Origin: Verrucomicrobium sp. GAS474
Lineage (GTDB): Bacteria > Verrucomicrobiota > Verrucomicrobiia > Methylacidiphilales > GAS474
Assembly: GCF_900105685.1 (NCBI RefSeq)
Contig: NZ_LT629781.1
Coordinates: 2,604,001-2,668,000 of the forward strand
Direction of reading: 5' to 3'
Length of the DNA stretch: 64,000 nucleotides
The notes under the pieces were generated by a model. That model was not told the origin of the DNA and did not search any database. It saw only the letters and a program-made list of their open reading frames with translations. Made by a program: the position numbers and the translations under genes. Positions within the stretch are counted from its first letter, which is position 1. Each line of letters starts with the position of its first letter. This document shows positions 40,846 to 48,616 of the stretch, in pieces.

Positions 40846-41127
40846 ATGAAAAAAACGGTCCTCCTCCCCCTTTTCGGTTTCGCGTTGGTCGTGGCGCTCT
40901 CCCTGACCGCCTGCTCGTCGAAGCTGACGAATGAGAACCTGACGAAGGTAAAGACGGGAATGAGCGCCTCCGAGGTGGAGGCCCTCCTGGGGAAGCCCGC
41001 GAGCATCGAGACGAGCGAGACGCTCGGCATCCGGGCGACGACTTATTATTACAAGGCGGGCGGGGCCGAGGTGAAGATCTCGTTCCTGAACGACGGGGTG
41101 ATGGTGAAGGAAGGGTCGTTCAAATAA
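40846..41127 (+). CDS. Small BamE/SmpA-like lipoprotein
   Basis: A 93-residue protein with a signal peptide ending in a lipobox (LSLTACSS, Cys near residue 22). The mature part, LTKVKTGMSASEVEALLGKP followed by strands TTYYYKAGG and VKISFLNDGVM, is the compact alpha/beta fold of the SmpA/OmlA (BamE) family. A role in outer-membrane assembly is only suggested by the fold. ATG 40837 is an alternative start. The gene ends at a bidirectional terminator. Confidence 0.8.
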   Translation: MKKTVLLPLFGFALVVALSLTACSSKLTNENLTKVKTGMSASEVEALLGKPASIETSETLGIRATTYYYKAGGAEVKISFLNDGVMVKEGSFK

Positions 41128-41143
41128 CGGTTCTCCCGACGCG

Positions 41144-41176
41144 AAAAAAGGGGAGGGCCGAAGCCCTCCCCTTTTT
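41144..41176. terminator. Bidirectional terminator
   Basis: AAAAAAGGGGAGGGC and GCCCTCCCCTTTTT flank a CGAA loop. The stem is flanked by A- and T-tracts on opposite sides, so it can stop transcription from both the plus-strand lipoprotein gene and the convergent minus-strand coiled-coil gene. Confidence 0.88.
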
Positions 41177-41193
41177 CGTCGGGACGCGGACGA

Positions 41194-42069
41194 TCAATGA
41201 TGATGGTGGCCGCCGCCGCCGAACCGGAAGTCGAGGCCGACGCTGGGGCCGTAGTAGTAGCCGGGCCGCCCGTAATAGTAATAAGGCGGGGGATAATAGG
41301 GGTTATACCCGTTGTAGTAGTAAACCGGCGGGGAGTAGCTGTCCTGGACGATGACGGTCGTCGGCGGGGCGGGCTGCGGCGCCGGCTGGGGCTCGGCGAC
41401 GGCGACGGTCGCCGAGGAGTAGTCGGCGGCCTGGTTCGTATGGGCGCCGGAGGCGGTCGCGGCGGCCTGGCTCGCCTGGGCGTCGGCGAGGGCCTGGGCG
41501 TGGGTGGCGCTGCGGCGCTCGGCCTTGGCCAGCTCGTCCTTGTGGGTCGAGGCCATCTTGATCATCGCCTCCATGCTGCCGAGGCGGGAGAGATCGGACT
41601 GGCGTCGGCCCTGGAGGAGTCCGACTTTCTCCCGCTGGGCCTGGGTGAGGAGATCGGTCTTTTCGTCGAGCTTGTGGCTGCCCTGGAGGTAGGACTGCTT
41701 CTTGTCGATGGCGGCGAGGTCGGCGGAGACGTCGTCGAGGCGCTTCTGGAGCCCGGTTTGGGCCGAGGTGTAGGAGGCGATGTCGACGTCGGCCGAGCTT
41801 TGGGCGGCGACGCCCTGGCGGAGGTTCTTCTCGGCGGCGGTGATGTCGGCCTCGATCTGGTCGAGGTTCGCCGAGGCCCGGGTGAGGGTCGAATCGGCGA
41901 CGGGGGCCATCTCTTCCTTGGCCTTTGCGGTCTCGTCGGTGAAGAGCCCGGCGTGGGCCTTCGACAAGGGCGCGAAGAGAAGGATGCCGCCGCCGACGAG
42001 GGCGACGAGGGTGAGGAGAGGGATGCGGCGCGAGTCAACTAACGCCGCGGAGGGCGCAGGGTGTTTCAT
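41194..42069 (-). CDS. Exported coiled-coil protein with Tyr/Pro/Gly-rich tail
   Basis: A 291-residue protein. A signal-anchor or Sec signal (LLTLVALVGGGILLFAPLSKAHA) spans residues about 18-40. Residues about 50-200 are strongly helical with heptad character (LDQIEADITAAEKNLRQGVA, LQKRLDDVSADLAAIDKKQS). The C-terminal 80 residues are low complexity, with PQPAPQPAPP, then clusters of tyrosine, proline and glycine, ending GGGGHHHH. No known family was recognised. The layout suggests an envelope protein with a long rod and a sticky or metal-binding tail. Confidence 0.72.
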   Translation of the reverse strand: MKHPAPSAALVDSRRIPLLTLVALVGGGILLFAPLSKAHAGLFTDETAKAKEEMAPVADSTLTRASANLDQIEADITAAEKNLRQGVAAQSSADVDIASYTSAQTGLQKRLDDVSADLAAIDKKQSYLQGSHKLDEKTDLLTQAQREKVGLLQGRRQSDLSRLGSMEAMIKMASTHKDELAKAERRSATHAQALADAQASQAAATASGAHTNQAADYSSATVAVAEPQPAPQPAPPTTVIVQDSYSPPVYYYNGYNPYYPPPYYYYGRPGYYYGPSVGLDFRFGGGGHHHH

Positions 42070-42190
42070 ATCTTACATAATATAGACTCTAAATGACCTC
42101 GAACGTTTCATGGTGTTTTATAAGTCGTTCTCCATCAATTAAAAATTCTTGTTCTTGATCCCCTCTTCGGGCTCCTCCATCGTCGTTTCC

Positions 42191-42661
42191 TTGAAAGCCG
42201 GAATTGCCATTGGATCGAACCTGGGGGATCGCGCCGCCGCCGTCGCCCGGGCGTTCGCCTTTCTGGCCCGCCTCTCGCCGGGGCATTGCCTCTGCTCCCC
42301 CGTCTACGAGACGGCCCCGGTCGATTGCCCTCCCGGCTCCGGGGGGTTCCTCAATGCGGCGGCGGAGATCGACTTCGCCGGGTCGCCGGGGGAACTTCTG
42401 GCCCGCCTCCATGAGCACGAACGGAGCGAGGGGCGAGGGAGGGAGGGAGGGGAGAAGGAACGGAACGCCCCCCGCGCGATCGACCTCGATATCCTCTATT
42501 TCGGCGACCGGACGATCGACGAGGCGGGGCTGGTCATCCCCCATCCCCGCATGAAGGGACGCCGTTTCGTGATGGAACCGCTTGCGGCGATCGTTCCCGG
42601 CCTTATCTTTCCCGGAGAGACCCGGACGGTGGGGGAGATCCTGGGCGACCTGAAAGATTAA
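42191..42661 (+). CDS. folK: 2-amino-4-hydroxy-6-hydroxymethyldihydropteridine pyrophosphokinase
   Basis: About 156 residues from a TTG start: AGIAIGSNLGDR is the standard HPPK N-terminus, YETAPVDCPPGSGGFLNAA the substrate loop, and RAIDLDILYFGDR the metal-binding Asp pair, then IPHPRMKGRRFVMEPL. It activates the pterin for folate synthesis. No ATG is available near this point; TTG 42149 would add 14 residues. The region before it (42070-42190) is AT-rich and divergent from the coiled-coil gene. panB starts 26 bases after it. Confidence 0.93.
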   Translation: MKAGIAIGSNLGDRAAAVARAFAFLARLSPGHCLCSPVYETAPVDCPPGSGGFLNAAAEIDFAGSPGELLARLHEHERSEGRGREGGEKERNAPRAIDLDILYFGDRTIDEAGLVIPHPRMKGRRFVMEPLAAIVPGLIFPGETRTVGEILGDLKD

Positions 42662-42687
42662 AGACTGGTTTTTTCCTATTCTTCTTT

Positions 42688-43497
42688 ATGAGCGACAAGA
42701 GCGTGAACAAGACGGCGTGGCTCCTCGAGGCGAAGCAGAAGGGCGAGAAGATCGCCTCGCTGACCTGCTACGATTATCCGACGGCGCGGCTCCTCGACGA
42801 GGGTGGCGTGCGGCTCCTCCTCGTCGGCGATTCCCTCGGCATGGTCGTCCTCGGCTACGAGGACACGACGCGGGTGACCCTGGCCGACATGGTCCACCAT
42901 ACGCGGGCCGTGGCGCGCGGCGCGGCGGTGCGGGGCCGCGCGACGGTGGTCGCCGACCTGCCCTACAAGAGCTACGAGACGGCCGAGCATGCGGTGACGG
43001 CGGCGAAGGCCCTCCAGGCGGCGGGAGCCCACGCGGTGAAGCTGGAGGGCGGGCGGGCCTTCCTTCCCCAGATCGAGGCGATCCTCAAGGCGGGGATTCC
43101 CTTCGTCGGCCACCTCGGGATGCTCCCCCAGTCGGTGAAGGAGGAGGGGGGCTATCACGTGAAGGGGAAGACCGACGACGAGGCGGCCCGGATCGAGGAC
43201 GACGCGAAGGCGTTGGCGGTGGCCGGGGCCTCGGCGATTGTGCTGGAACTGGTCGTCCCTGCGGTGGCGGAACGGATCACGCGGGCGATCCCGGTGCCGA
43301 CGATCGGCATCGGTTCCGGCGATCAGTGCGACGGGCAGATCCTCGTCGTCCACGATTACCTCGGCCTCTTCCCGTGGTTCCGCCCGAAGTTCGTCCGGCC
43401 CGATCCCGAGGCCGAGCTCGGCCCGGTGCTGCGGGAATCGGCGCGGCGCTTCGTCCGCCGGACGGGGGCTCCCGATTGGTCGGAGCCGACCGGATGA
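42688..43497 (+). CDS. panB: 3-methyl-2-oxobutanoate hydroxymethyltransferase
   Basis: A 269-residue (beta/alpha)8 enzyme with the PanB signatures KIASLTCYDYPTARLLDEGG, LLVGDSLGMVVLGYEDT, HTRAVARG, and GIPFVGHLGMLPQSV. It makes ketopantoate for pantothenate and CoA from ketoisovalerate and methylenetetrahydrofolate, a folate link to the folK upstream. The start of miaA overlaps its stop by 4 bases (ATGA). Confidence 0.97.
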   Translation: MSDKSVNKTAWLLEAKQKGEKIASLTCYDYPTARLLDEGGVRLLLVGDSLGMVVLGYEDTTRVTLADMVHHTRAVARGAAVRGRATVVADLPYKSYETAEHAVTAAKALQAAGAHAVKLEGGRAFLPQIEAILKAGIPFVGHLGMLPQSVKEEGGYHVKGKTDDEAARIEDDAKALAVAGASAIVLELVVPAVAERITRAIPVPTIGIGSGDQCDGQILVVHDYLGLFPWFRPKFVRPDPEAELGPVLRESARRFVRRTGAPDWSEPTG

Positions 43498-44423
43498 TTG
43501 TTTTCCTGCTGGGGCCGACCGGCGTCGGCAAGAGCGAGGTGGCCCTGCGGCTGGCCGCCGAGGACAAGGGGGCGATCCTCTCCCTCGATTCGATGCAGGT
43601 CTACCGGGGCCTCGACATCGGGACCGGGAAGCCGACCGCCGCCGAGCAGGCCCGGATCCCCCACGGCGGCCTCGACCTCTTTTCCTGGCGGGATCAGGCC
43701 GACGTCGCCCGGTATGTCGAGGCGGCGGCGGCGTTCATCGAGAAGAGCAGGGGCCGCCCCCTCTACGTCGTCGGCGGGACGGGGCTCTATTTCCGCGCGT
43801 TGACGCAGGGGTTGAGCGAGGCTCCTCCGGCGCCCCTGGCCCTGCGGGCCGAACTGGCGGCCCTTCGCCTGGCCGAGCTGACGGCGCGGCTCCGTTCCCT
43901 CGATCCGGGGCAGGAGAAGGAGGCGTCCTTCGATTGGCAGAATCCCCGCCGCGTCCAGCGGGCGCTCGAGGTGCTGGTGGCGACGGGGGTGCCCCTGCGC
44001 GAATGGCAGAAAAAGAAGCCGACTTCCCCCCTCCTGCCTCCCGGGACGTTCCGCGCCTTCCTGCTCCGGCGGGAGCGGGACGAATTGCGGGAGCGGATCG
44101 CCCTGCGCGTGGAGAAGATGGTCGCAGAGGGATGGATCGACGAGGTGCGGCGGCTCCTGGACGAGGGCGGGCCCGGCTCGCTGGCCGATTGCGCCGCCAT
44201 CGGGTACTCCCTCCTCGCCGGCTGGCTGGAGCGGGGCGGATCGCCCGTGGCGCTTCCCGCCGTCCGGCAGGAGATCGTCGACGCGACGCGGCAATACGCG
44301 AAGCGCCAATTGACATGGTTCCGCCGGGAATCCAATGTGGAGACGTTGATGATCCCCCCTTTCAAGAGTAGTGACGAGACGGCCTGGCGCGTGCGCGCCG
44401 CCCTGCAGGTTCCCTCATGCTAG
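43494..44423 (+). CDS. miaA: tRNA dimethylallyltransferase
   Basis: A 309-residue MiaA with P-loop LLGPTGVGKSEVALRLA, the SLDSMQVYRGLDIGTGKP motif including DSxQ, VVGGTGLYFRALTQGL, and the tRNA-binding ending RQYAKRQLTWFRRE. It adds the dimethylallyl group to A37 of tRNAs reading UNN codons. It overlaps panB by 4 bases and hflX by 7. In many bacteria hfq lies between miaA and hflX; here it is absent. Confidence 0.97.
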   Translation: MIVFLLGPTGVGKSEVALRLAAEDKGAILSLDSMQVYRGLDIGTGKPTAAEQARIPHGGLDLFSWRDQADVARYVEAAAAFIEKSRGRPLYVVGGTGLYFRALTQGLSEAPPAPLALRAELAALRLAELTARLRSLDPGQEKEASFDWQNPRRVQRALEVLVATGVPLREWQKKKPTSPLLPPGTFRAFLLRRERDELRERIALRVEKMVAEGWIDEVRRLLDEGGPGSLADCAAIGYSLLAGWLERGGSPVALPAVRQEIVDATRQYAKRQLTWFRRESNVETLMIPPFKSSDETAWRVRAALQVPSC

Positions 44424-45700
44424 TCCCGAAGGTCAAGAAGGCCCAGGAAGCGGGCAAGGAGCGGAGCATGCTCGTCGCCCTCGAGCGGGACGGGGACAGC
44501 CACGCCGACCAGGTCGATTCCCTCGACGAGCTCGCCTCCCTCGTGGGGACGGCGGGCGGCGACGTGGTCCGCTCCGTCATCCAGCGTCTCCCCCGCCCGA
44601 CGGCCCCCTATTACATCGGCAAGGGGAAGGCCGAGGAGGTCGCCGCGACGTGCGAGGAGGAGGAGATCCACTCGGTGATCTTCGACGACGAGCTCTCCCC
44701 CGCGCAGAGCCGCAATCTCTCCAACGTCGTCAAACGGAAGATCATCGACCGGACCCAGATCATCCTCGATATCTTCGCCTTCCGCGCGAAGACGAAGGAG
44801 GGCAAGCTCCAGATCGAGCTGGCCCAGCTCAACTACCTCCTCCCGCGCCTCACCCGCATGTGGACCCACCTTTCCCGCCAGACGGGCGGGATCGGGACCC
44901 GGGGGCCGGGCGAGACGCAGCTCGAGGTCGACCGCCGCCGCGTGCAGGAGAAGATCGCCAAGATCTCCCGCGACCTCGAGGCCGTCCGCCAGCACCGGGC
45001 GACGCAGCGGCAGGGGCGCTCCCGGCACAACTGGCCGGTCGTCTCCCTCGTCGGCTACACGAACGCGGGGAAGTCGACCCTCTTCAACCACCTGACCCGG
45101 GCCGAGGTCCTGGCCGAGGACAAGCTCTTCGCGACGCTCGACCCGACGACCCGCGTCGTCGACCTTCCCGAGAAGCAGCGGGCGCTCTTCACCGACACCG
45201 TCGGCTTCATCAAGAAGCTCCCCCACGACCTCGTCGAGGCCTTCAAGGCGACCCTGGAGGAGGTCTGCGAGGCCGACCTCCTCCTCCACATCGTCGACCT
45301 CAGCCACCCGCAGTACGACAACCAGATCGTCGCCGTCCAGGAGGTCCTCAGCCAGATCGGGGCGCACGAGAAACCGGCCCTGGTCGTCTTCAACAAGACC
45401 GACAGGGTCGCCCCGGAGACGGTCGCCCGCGTCCTCGACTTCCACGCCTCGAGCGTCGCGATCTCGGCCGAAACCGGGGAGGGGATCGACGGCCTCCTCC
45501 GGGCGATCTCCGACCGCCTCGCCGCGCGGCGGCAGCGGGTCCATCTTCTCGTCCCGCACAACGAGACGAGCCTCGTCGCCGAACTCCACCGCGAGGGGAG
45601 CGTCGAGGAGATCTCCTACGAGGGGGACGAGATCGCCGTCACGGCGCGGATTCCTCCGGGCCTCCAGCGGCGGATCGAGCCTTACCTGACGAAAGGTTGA
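44417..45700 (+). CDS. hflX: GTPase HflX
   Basis: A 427-residue GTPase. The N-terminal HflX domain includes APYYIGKGKAEEVAA and DDELSPAQSRNL; the glycine-rich helix linker GGIGTRGPGETQLEVDRR follows. The G domain has VSLVGYTNAGKSTLFN (G1), DPTTRVVDLP (G2), TDTVGFIKKLP (G3) and VFNKTDRV (G4). It binds and splits stalled 70S ribosomes under stress. The start lies inside the end of miaA, indicating translational coupling. Confidence 0.96.
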   Translation: MLVPKVKKAQEAGKERSMLVALERDGDSHADQVDSLDELASLVGTAGGDVVRSVIQRLPRPTAPYYIGKGKAEEVAATCEEEEIHSVIFDDELSPAQSRNLSNVVKRKIIDRTQIILDIFAFRAKTKEGKLQIELAQLNYLLPRLTRMWTHLSRQTGGIGTRGPGETQLEVDRRRVQEKIAKISRDLEAVRQHRATQRQGRSRHNWPVVSLVGYTNAGKSTLFNHLTRAEVLAEDKLFATLDPTTRVVDLPEKQRALFTDTVGFIKKLPHDLVEAFKATLEEVCEADLLLHIVDLSHPQYDNQIVAVQEVLSQIGAHEKPALVVFNKTDRVAPETVARVLDFHASSVAISAETGEGIDGLLRAISDRLAARRQRVHLLVPHNETSLVAELHREGSVEEISYEGDEIAVTARIPPGLQRRIEPYLTKG

Positions 45701-45716
45701 ACCCCACCGCGAGCCT

Positions 45717-46412
45717 ATGAGCGGCACGATTCACGACATGCCGGGGGAGGATCGCCCCCGGGAGCGGCTTCAGGCGCACGGGCCGTCGGCGCTGAAGAGC
45801 GCGGAGCTGATCGCGATCCTGCTGCGGACGGGGCGGGAAGGGGCCTCGGCCTTGCGGGTGGCCGAGGAATTGATCGAGCGGTTCGGGAGCCTGGAGGCCC
45901 TGGCTCGCGCCGGGGTCGCCGAGTTGGCGAAGGTGAAGGGGGTCGGCCCCGCGAAGGCGCTCCAGCTCGTCGCCGCCTTCGGTCTCGGGGCTCGGTTCAG
46001 CCGGTCCCAGGTGGAGGCCCGCCCGGTGGCGACTTCCTCCGACATCGTCGCCCTGCTGGGGGACGAGATGCGGCTCCTCGGCCACGAGAGCATCCGCGTC
46101 GTCCTCCTCGACAAGAAGCACCGCATCCTCGCCGTCGAGGAGGTCTCCAAGGGACTCCTCGACGAGTCGCTGCTGCATCCCCGCGAGGGGTTCCGCGCCG
46201 CCATCGCCCGGAATGCGGCGGCGGTGATCCTGGTGCACAACCATCCCTCGGGCGATCCGAAGCCTTCGGTGGCCGACCGACAGGTTACCAGGCAGTTCTT
46301 CGAGGCGGCCCAGGTGATCGGCATCCCCCTGCTCGACCATGTCATCCTCGGCGGGGCCGGTCCGGGGGGCGAAACGCTCTATTTCAGTTTTCAGGAACAG
46401 GGGCTTTTATAA
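45717..46412 (+). CDS. radC: RadC-type JAB/MPN-domain protein
   Basis: A 231-residue protein with an N-terminal helix-hairpin-helix (VAELAKVKGVGPAKALQL) and a C-terminal JAB metalloprotease-like domain holding VILVHNHPSGDPKPSVAD and LLDHVILG. Metal-binding His and Asp residues are present. The family was once linked to DNA repair, but its true activity is unclear. It follows hflX by 16 bases. Confidence 0.92.
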   Translation: MSGTIHDMPGEDRPRERLQAHGPSALKSAELIAILLRTGREGASALRVAEELIERFGSLEALARAGVAELAKVKGVGPAKALQLVAAFGLGARFSRSQVEARPVATSSDIVALLGDEMRLLGHESIRVVLLDKKHRILAVEEVSKGLLDESLLHPREGFRAAIARNAAAVILVHNHPSGDPKPSVADRQVTRQFFEAAQVIGIPLLDHVILGGAGPGGETLYFSFQEQGLL

Positions 46413-46465
46413 TTCCCTAATTTCCTTCGGGGCTGTATGGATTGAGTGAAGCTTTTCCGACCGCC

Positions 46466-47305
46466 ATGCCTTCCCCCCTCATCCATCCCACCGCCAGCAT
46501 CTCCCCCCATGCCCAGCTGGGGAACAACGTCCGGGTCGGCCCCGGCGCCCAGATCGACGACAGCTGCGTCGTCGGCGACGATTGCGAGATCCGCGCCCAT
46601 GCCGTCATCACGGGCGGGGCGGTCCTCGGGAAGGGGAACCAGATCGGCTACGGCGCGATCATCGGCGCGGAGCCGCAGGACACGGCCTTCAAGAACGAGC
46701 CGAGCCGCGTCGTCATCGGGGACAAGAACATCATCCGGGAATACGTCACGATCCATCGCGGCACGAAGGATGGGACCGAGACCCGCCTCGGCGACGGGAA
46801 TTTCCTCATGGTCGGCGCCCACGTCGCCCATAATTGCCACATCGGCAGCCAGGTCATCATCGTGAACAACGTCCTCCTCGGCGGCTACGTCGAGGTCGAG
46901 GACAAGGCGTTCCTCGGCGGCGGCGCCGTCGTCCACCAGTTCGTCCGCATCGGGGAACTGGCGATCATCCGGGGCCGGAGCGCCCTCGGGAAGGATCTGC
47001 CCCCCTACTTCATGGGGTGCGAGGTGAACGAGGTCTCCGGCCTGAACCGGATCGGGATGCGCCGGGCGGGCCTCGGGCAGGACGTGCGGCTGAACCTGAC
47101 CCGCGCGTACAAGTTCCTTTACCGGAGCGGGATGAACATCAGCCAGGCGCTAGAGGCGATCCAGAAGGAACTCCACGGCGGCGAGATCGAGAAGCTCGTC
47201 ACCTTCATCCAGAATTCGCAGCGGGGTATCTGCCGGGCGCGCAAGGCCAGCGGGACCAATGGCGGCGGCGGGGCCGGCGGGCATGGCGACGGGGATGGGG
47301 ATTAG
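46466..47305 (+). CDS. lpxA: UDP-N-acetylglucosamine acyltransferase
   Basis: About 279 residues of left-handed beta helix with a helical C-terminus. HPTASISPHAQLGNNVRVG starts the coil, the catalytic histidine lies in GAHVAHNCHIG, and GCEVNEVSGLNRIGMRR marks the end of the helix. It starts lipid A synthesis by adding a hydroxyacyl chain to UDP-GlcNAc, so the cell makes lipopolysaccharide. It lacks the usual neighbours lpxD and fabZ. A glycine/aspartate-rich tail of about 15 residues (GGGGAGGHGDGDGD) is unusual. A start at 46442 would add 8 residues. Confidence 0.93.
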   Translation: MPSPLIHPTASISPHAQLGNNVRVGPGAQIDDSCVVGDDCEIRAHAVITGGAVLGKGNQIGYGAIIGAEPQDTAFKNEPSRVVIGDKNIIREYVTIHRGTKDGTETRLGDGNFLMVGAHVAHNCHIGSQVIIVNNVLLGGYVEVEDKAFLGGGAVVHQFVRIGELAIIRGRSALGKDLPPYFMGCEVNEVSGLNRIGMRRAGLGQDVRLNLTRAYKFLYRSGMNISQALEAIQKELHGGEIEKLVTFIQNSQRGICRARKASGTNGGGGAGGHGDGDGD

Positions 47306-47344
47306 GTTCCCCCTGTTCATCGAAGCAGGGACGCGGAGAGACGA

Positions 47345-48007
47345 ATGACTCGGATCAAAATTTGCGGGATCACCCGTGTGGAGGATGCGTTCTCGGCGAT
47401 TCGCTGGGGGGCCGACTCGATCGGCTTCCTCGTCGGGCAGCGCCATGCGAGTCCCGATTTCCTGACGGCCGAGGCGGCGGGGTCGATCATCGCGAAGCTC
47501 CCGCCGCTGGTGAACACGGTCCTCGTCACCCACCTCCTGACGGCCGACGAGGTCCTCGACACGCTGGAGATGACCGGGGCCGACACCGTCCAGCTCCACG
47601 GGGAGATCACCCCGGCCGAGATCATCCGCCTCCGCGAGTGGCGGCCCCGGCTGAAGATCATCAAGTCGTTCCACGTCGTCGACGAGGCCTGTGTCGAATA
47701 CGGCCTGCCGTACGTTGCCTTCGTCGATGCCTTCGTCCTCGACAGCCTCAATGCGGAGACGAACCAGATCGGCGGTACCGGCCTCGTCCACGATTGGGAG
47801 ATCAGCAGCCGGATCAAGGCCCGCTATCCGATTCCGATCATCCTCGCCGGGGGATTGACCCCGGAGAACGTCGCCGACGGGATCGCCGCCGTCCGGCCCT
47901 ACGGGGTCGACGTGAACACGGGGTTGAAGAACGCAAGCGGGTTCAAGGATCACGCGAAGATCCATTCCTTCGTCGAGGCCGTGCGAGGCGTCCACGCGAT
48001 GGTCTAA
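47345..48007 (+). CDS. Divergent TrpF-like (phosphoribosylanthranilate isomerase) paralogue
   Basis: A 220-residue (beta/alpha)8 protein of the TrpF family. The general base Cys7 sits in KICGIT and an Asp at 128 (FVDAF) aligns with the general acid. ILAGGLTPENV and GVDVNTGLK follow the family pattern. It differs at usually conserved places: the YPKSPRY-like phosphate loop is GQRHASPDF, and the final DVSSGVE is DVNTGLK. A canonical trpF is encoded near 57 kb next to trpB, so this copy may have another substrate. It follows lpxA by 39 bases and ends at a terminator. Confidence 0.85.
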   Translation: MTRIKICGITRVEDAFSAIRWGADSIGFLVGQRHASPDFLTAEAAGSIIAKLPPLVNTVLVTHLLTADEVLDTLEMTGADTVQLHGEITPAEIIRLREWRPRLKIIKSFHVVDEACVEYGLPYVAFVDAFVLDSLNAETNQIGGTGLVHDWEISSRIKARYPIPIILAGGLTPENVADGIAAVRPYGVDVNTGLKNASGFKDHAKIHSFVEAVRGVHAMV

Positions 48008-48028
48008 GAGCCCGGAAGCATCCAGGCA

Positions 48029-48064
48029 CAAAAAAAGAGGCGGAGTAATCCGCCTCTTTTTTTG
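48029..48064. terminator. Bidirectional terminator after the TrpF-like gene
   Basis: An A-tract, GAGGCGGA, GTAA loop, TCCGCCTC and a run of seven T form an 8-bp stem flanked by A- and T-tracts. It can serve the plus-strand TrpF-like gene and the convergent minus-strand lipoprotein gene. Confidence 0.88.
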
Positions 48065-48085
48065 TACGTCCGATTGCCCGGACGT

Positions 48086-48126
48086 GCCCCCGCGCTTGGG
48101 GGGAGTCGGAGGGGGGCAGTCCCCCT
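48086..48126. repeat. Pair of GC-only hairpins, REP-like
   Basis: Two adjacent short palindromes, CCCCC/GGGGG with a 6-base loop and AGGGGG/CCCCCT with a 5-base loop, lie between the terminator and the lipoprotein gene. The G-run/C-run layout recalls dispersed extragenic palindromes of GC-rich genomes. No second copy was noticed in this window. Confidence 0.4.
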
Positions 48127-48136
48127 CTGAAGTTCT

Positions 48137-48535
48137 CTAGGGAACGATGAAGATCTTGCCGGTGTAGGGGCACTTGACCTGCGTGCCCGAGGGGAAGCCC
48201 TGGACGTCGACGAGGCCGGCGTGCTCGGCGTAGGGGCTGCGGACGTAGCCCTTCTTGTTCGGGACGGGGATGCCGGCGGGATACTTGGCGGCCGAGGCGC
48301 TCGCCGCCGCGGTGGGGGCGGGGGCGGAGCTGTTCGGGGTCCACGGCTTGTAATTGGCGGAGGAGCTGTCGGCGGGGGCGCTGGCGTCGGCCGCGGCGTT
48401 GCCGGGCTGGGGCTGGCCGGAGGTCGTCGGCGTCGTGCCTTGATCCTGGTATTGGACGTTGGTCTTGTCGCCGCAGGCGGCGAGGAAGAGGGAGGGTGCC
48501 GCGAGGGCGAGGGCGATCAGCGTGGTTTTCTTCAT
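48137..48535 (-). CDS. Predicted lipoprotein with conserved short C-terminal motif
   Basis: A 132-residue protein with signal peptide and lipobox (LFLAACGDK, Cys near residue 21). A long Ala/Ser/Pro-rich linker leads to a compact, well-ordered end: GYVRSPYAEHAGLVDVQGFP followed by VKCPYTGKIFIVP. The end looks like a small conserved module, with one Cys in a CPYTGK turn. The function is unknown. Confidence 0.75.
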   Translation of the reverse strand: MKKTTLIALALAAPSLFLAACGDKTNVQYQDQGTTPTTSGQPQPGNAAADASAPADSSSANYKPWTPNSSAPAPTAAASASAAKYPAGIPVPNKKGYVRSPYAEHAGLVDVQGFPSGTQVKCPYTGKIFIVP

Positions 48536-48616
48536 GAAAAAAAGTTGGGGTTCCGGATTAGAGCAATATTCACCAAGGTCATCAACCCCGTAATTTACGC
48601 CCTTTTCCCCGTTTGA

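Noticed and set aside
41194-41208. GGGGHHHH end looking like an engineered His tag
   Set aside because: The tail continues a natural Tyr/Pro/Gly-rich region and is followed by a native terminator, with no vector sequence.
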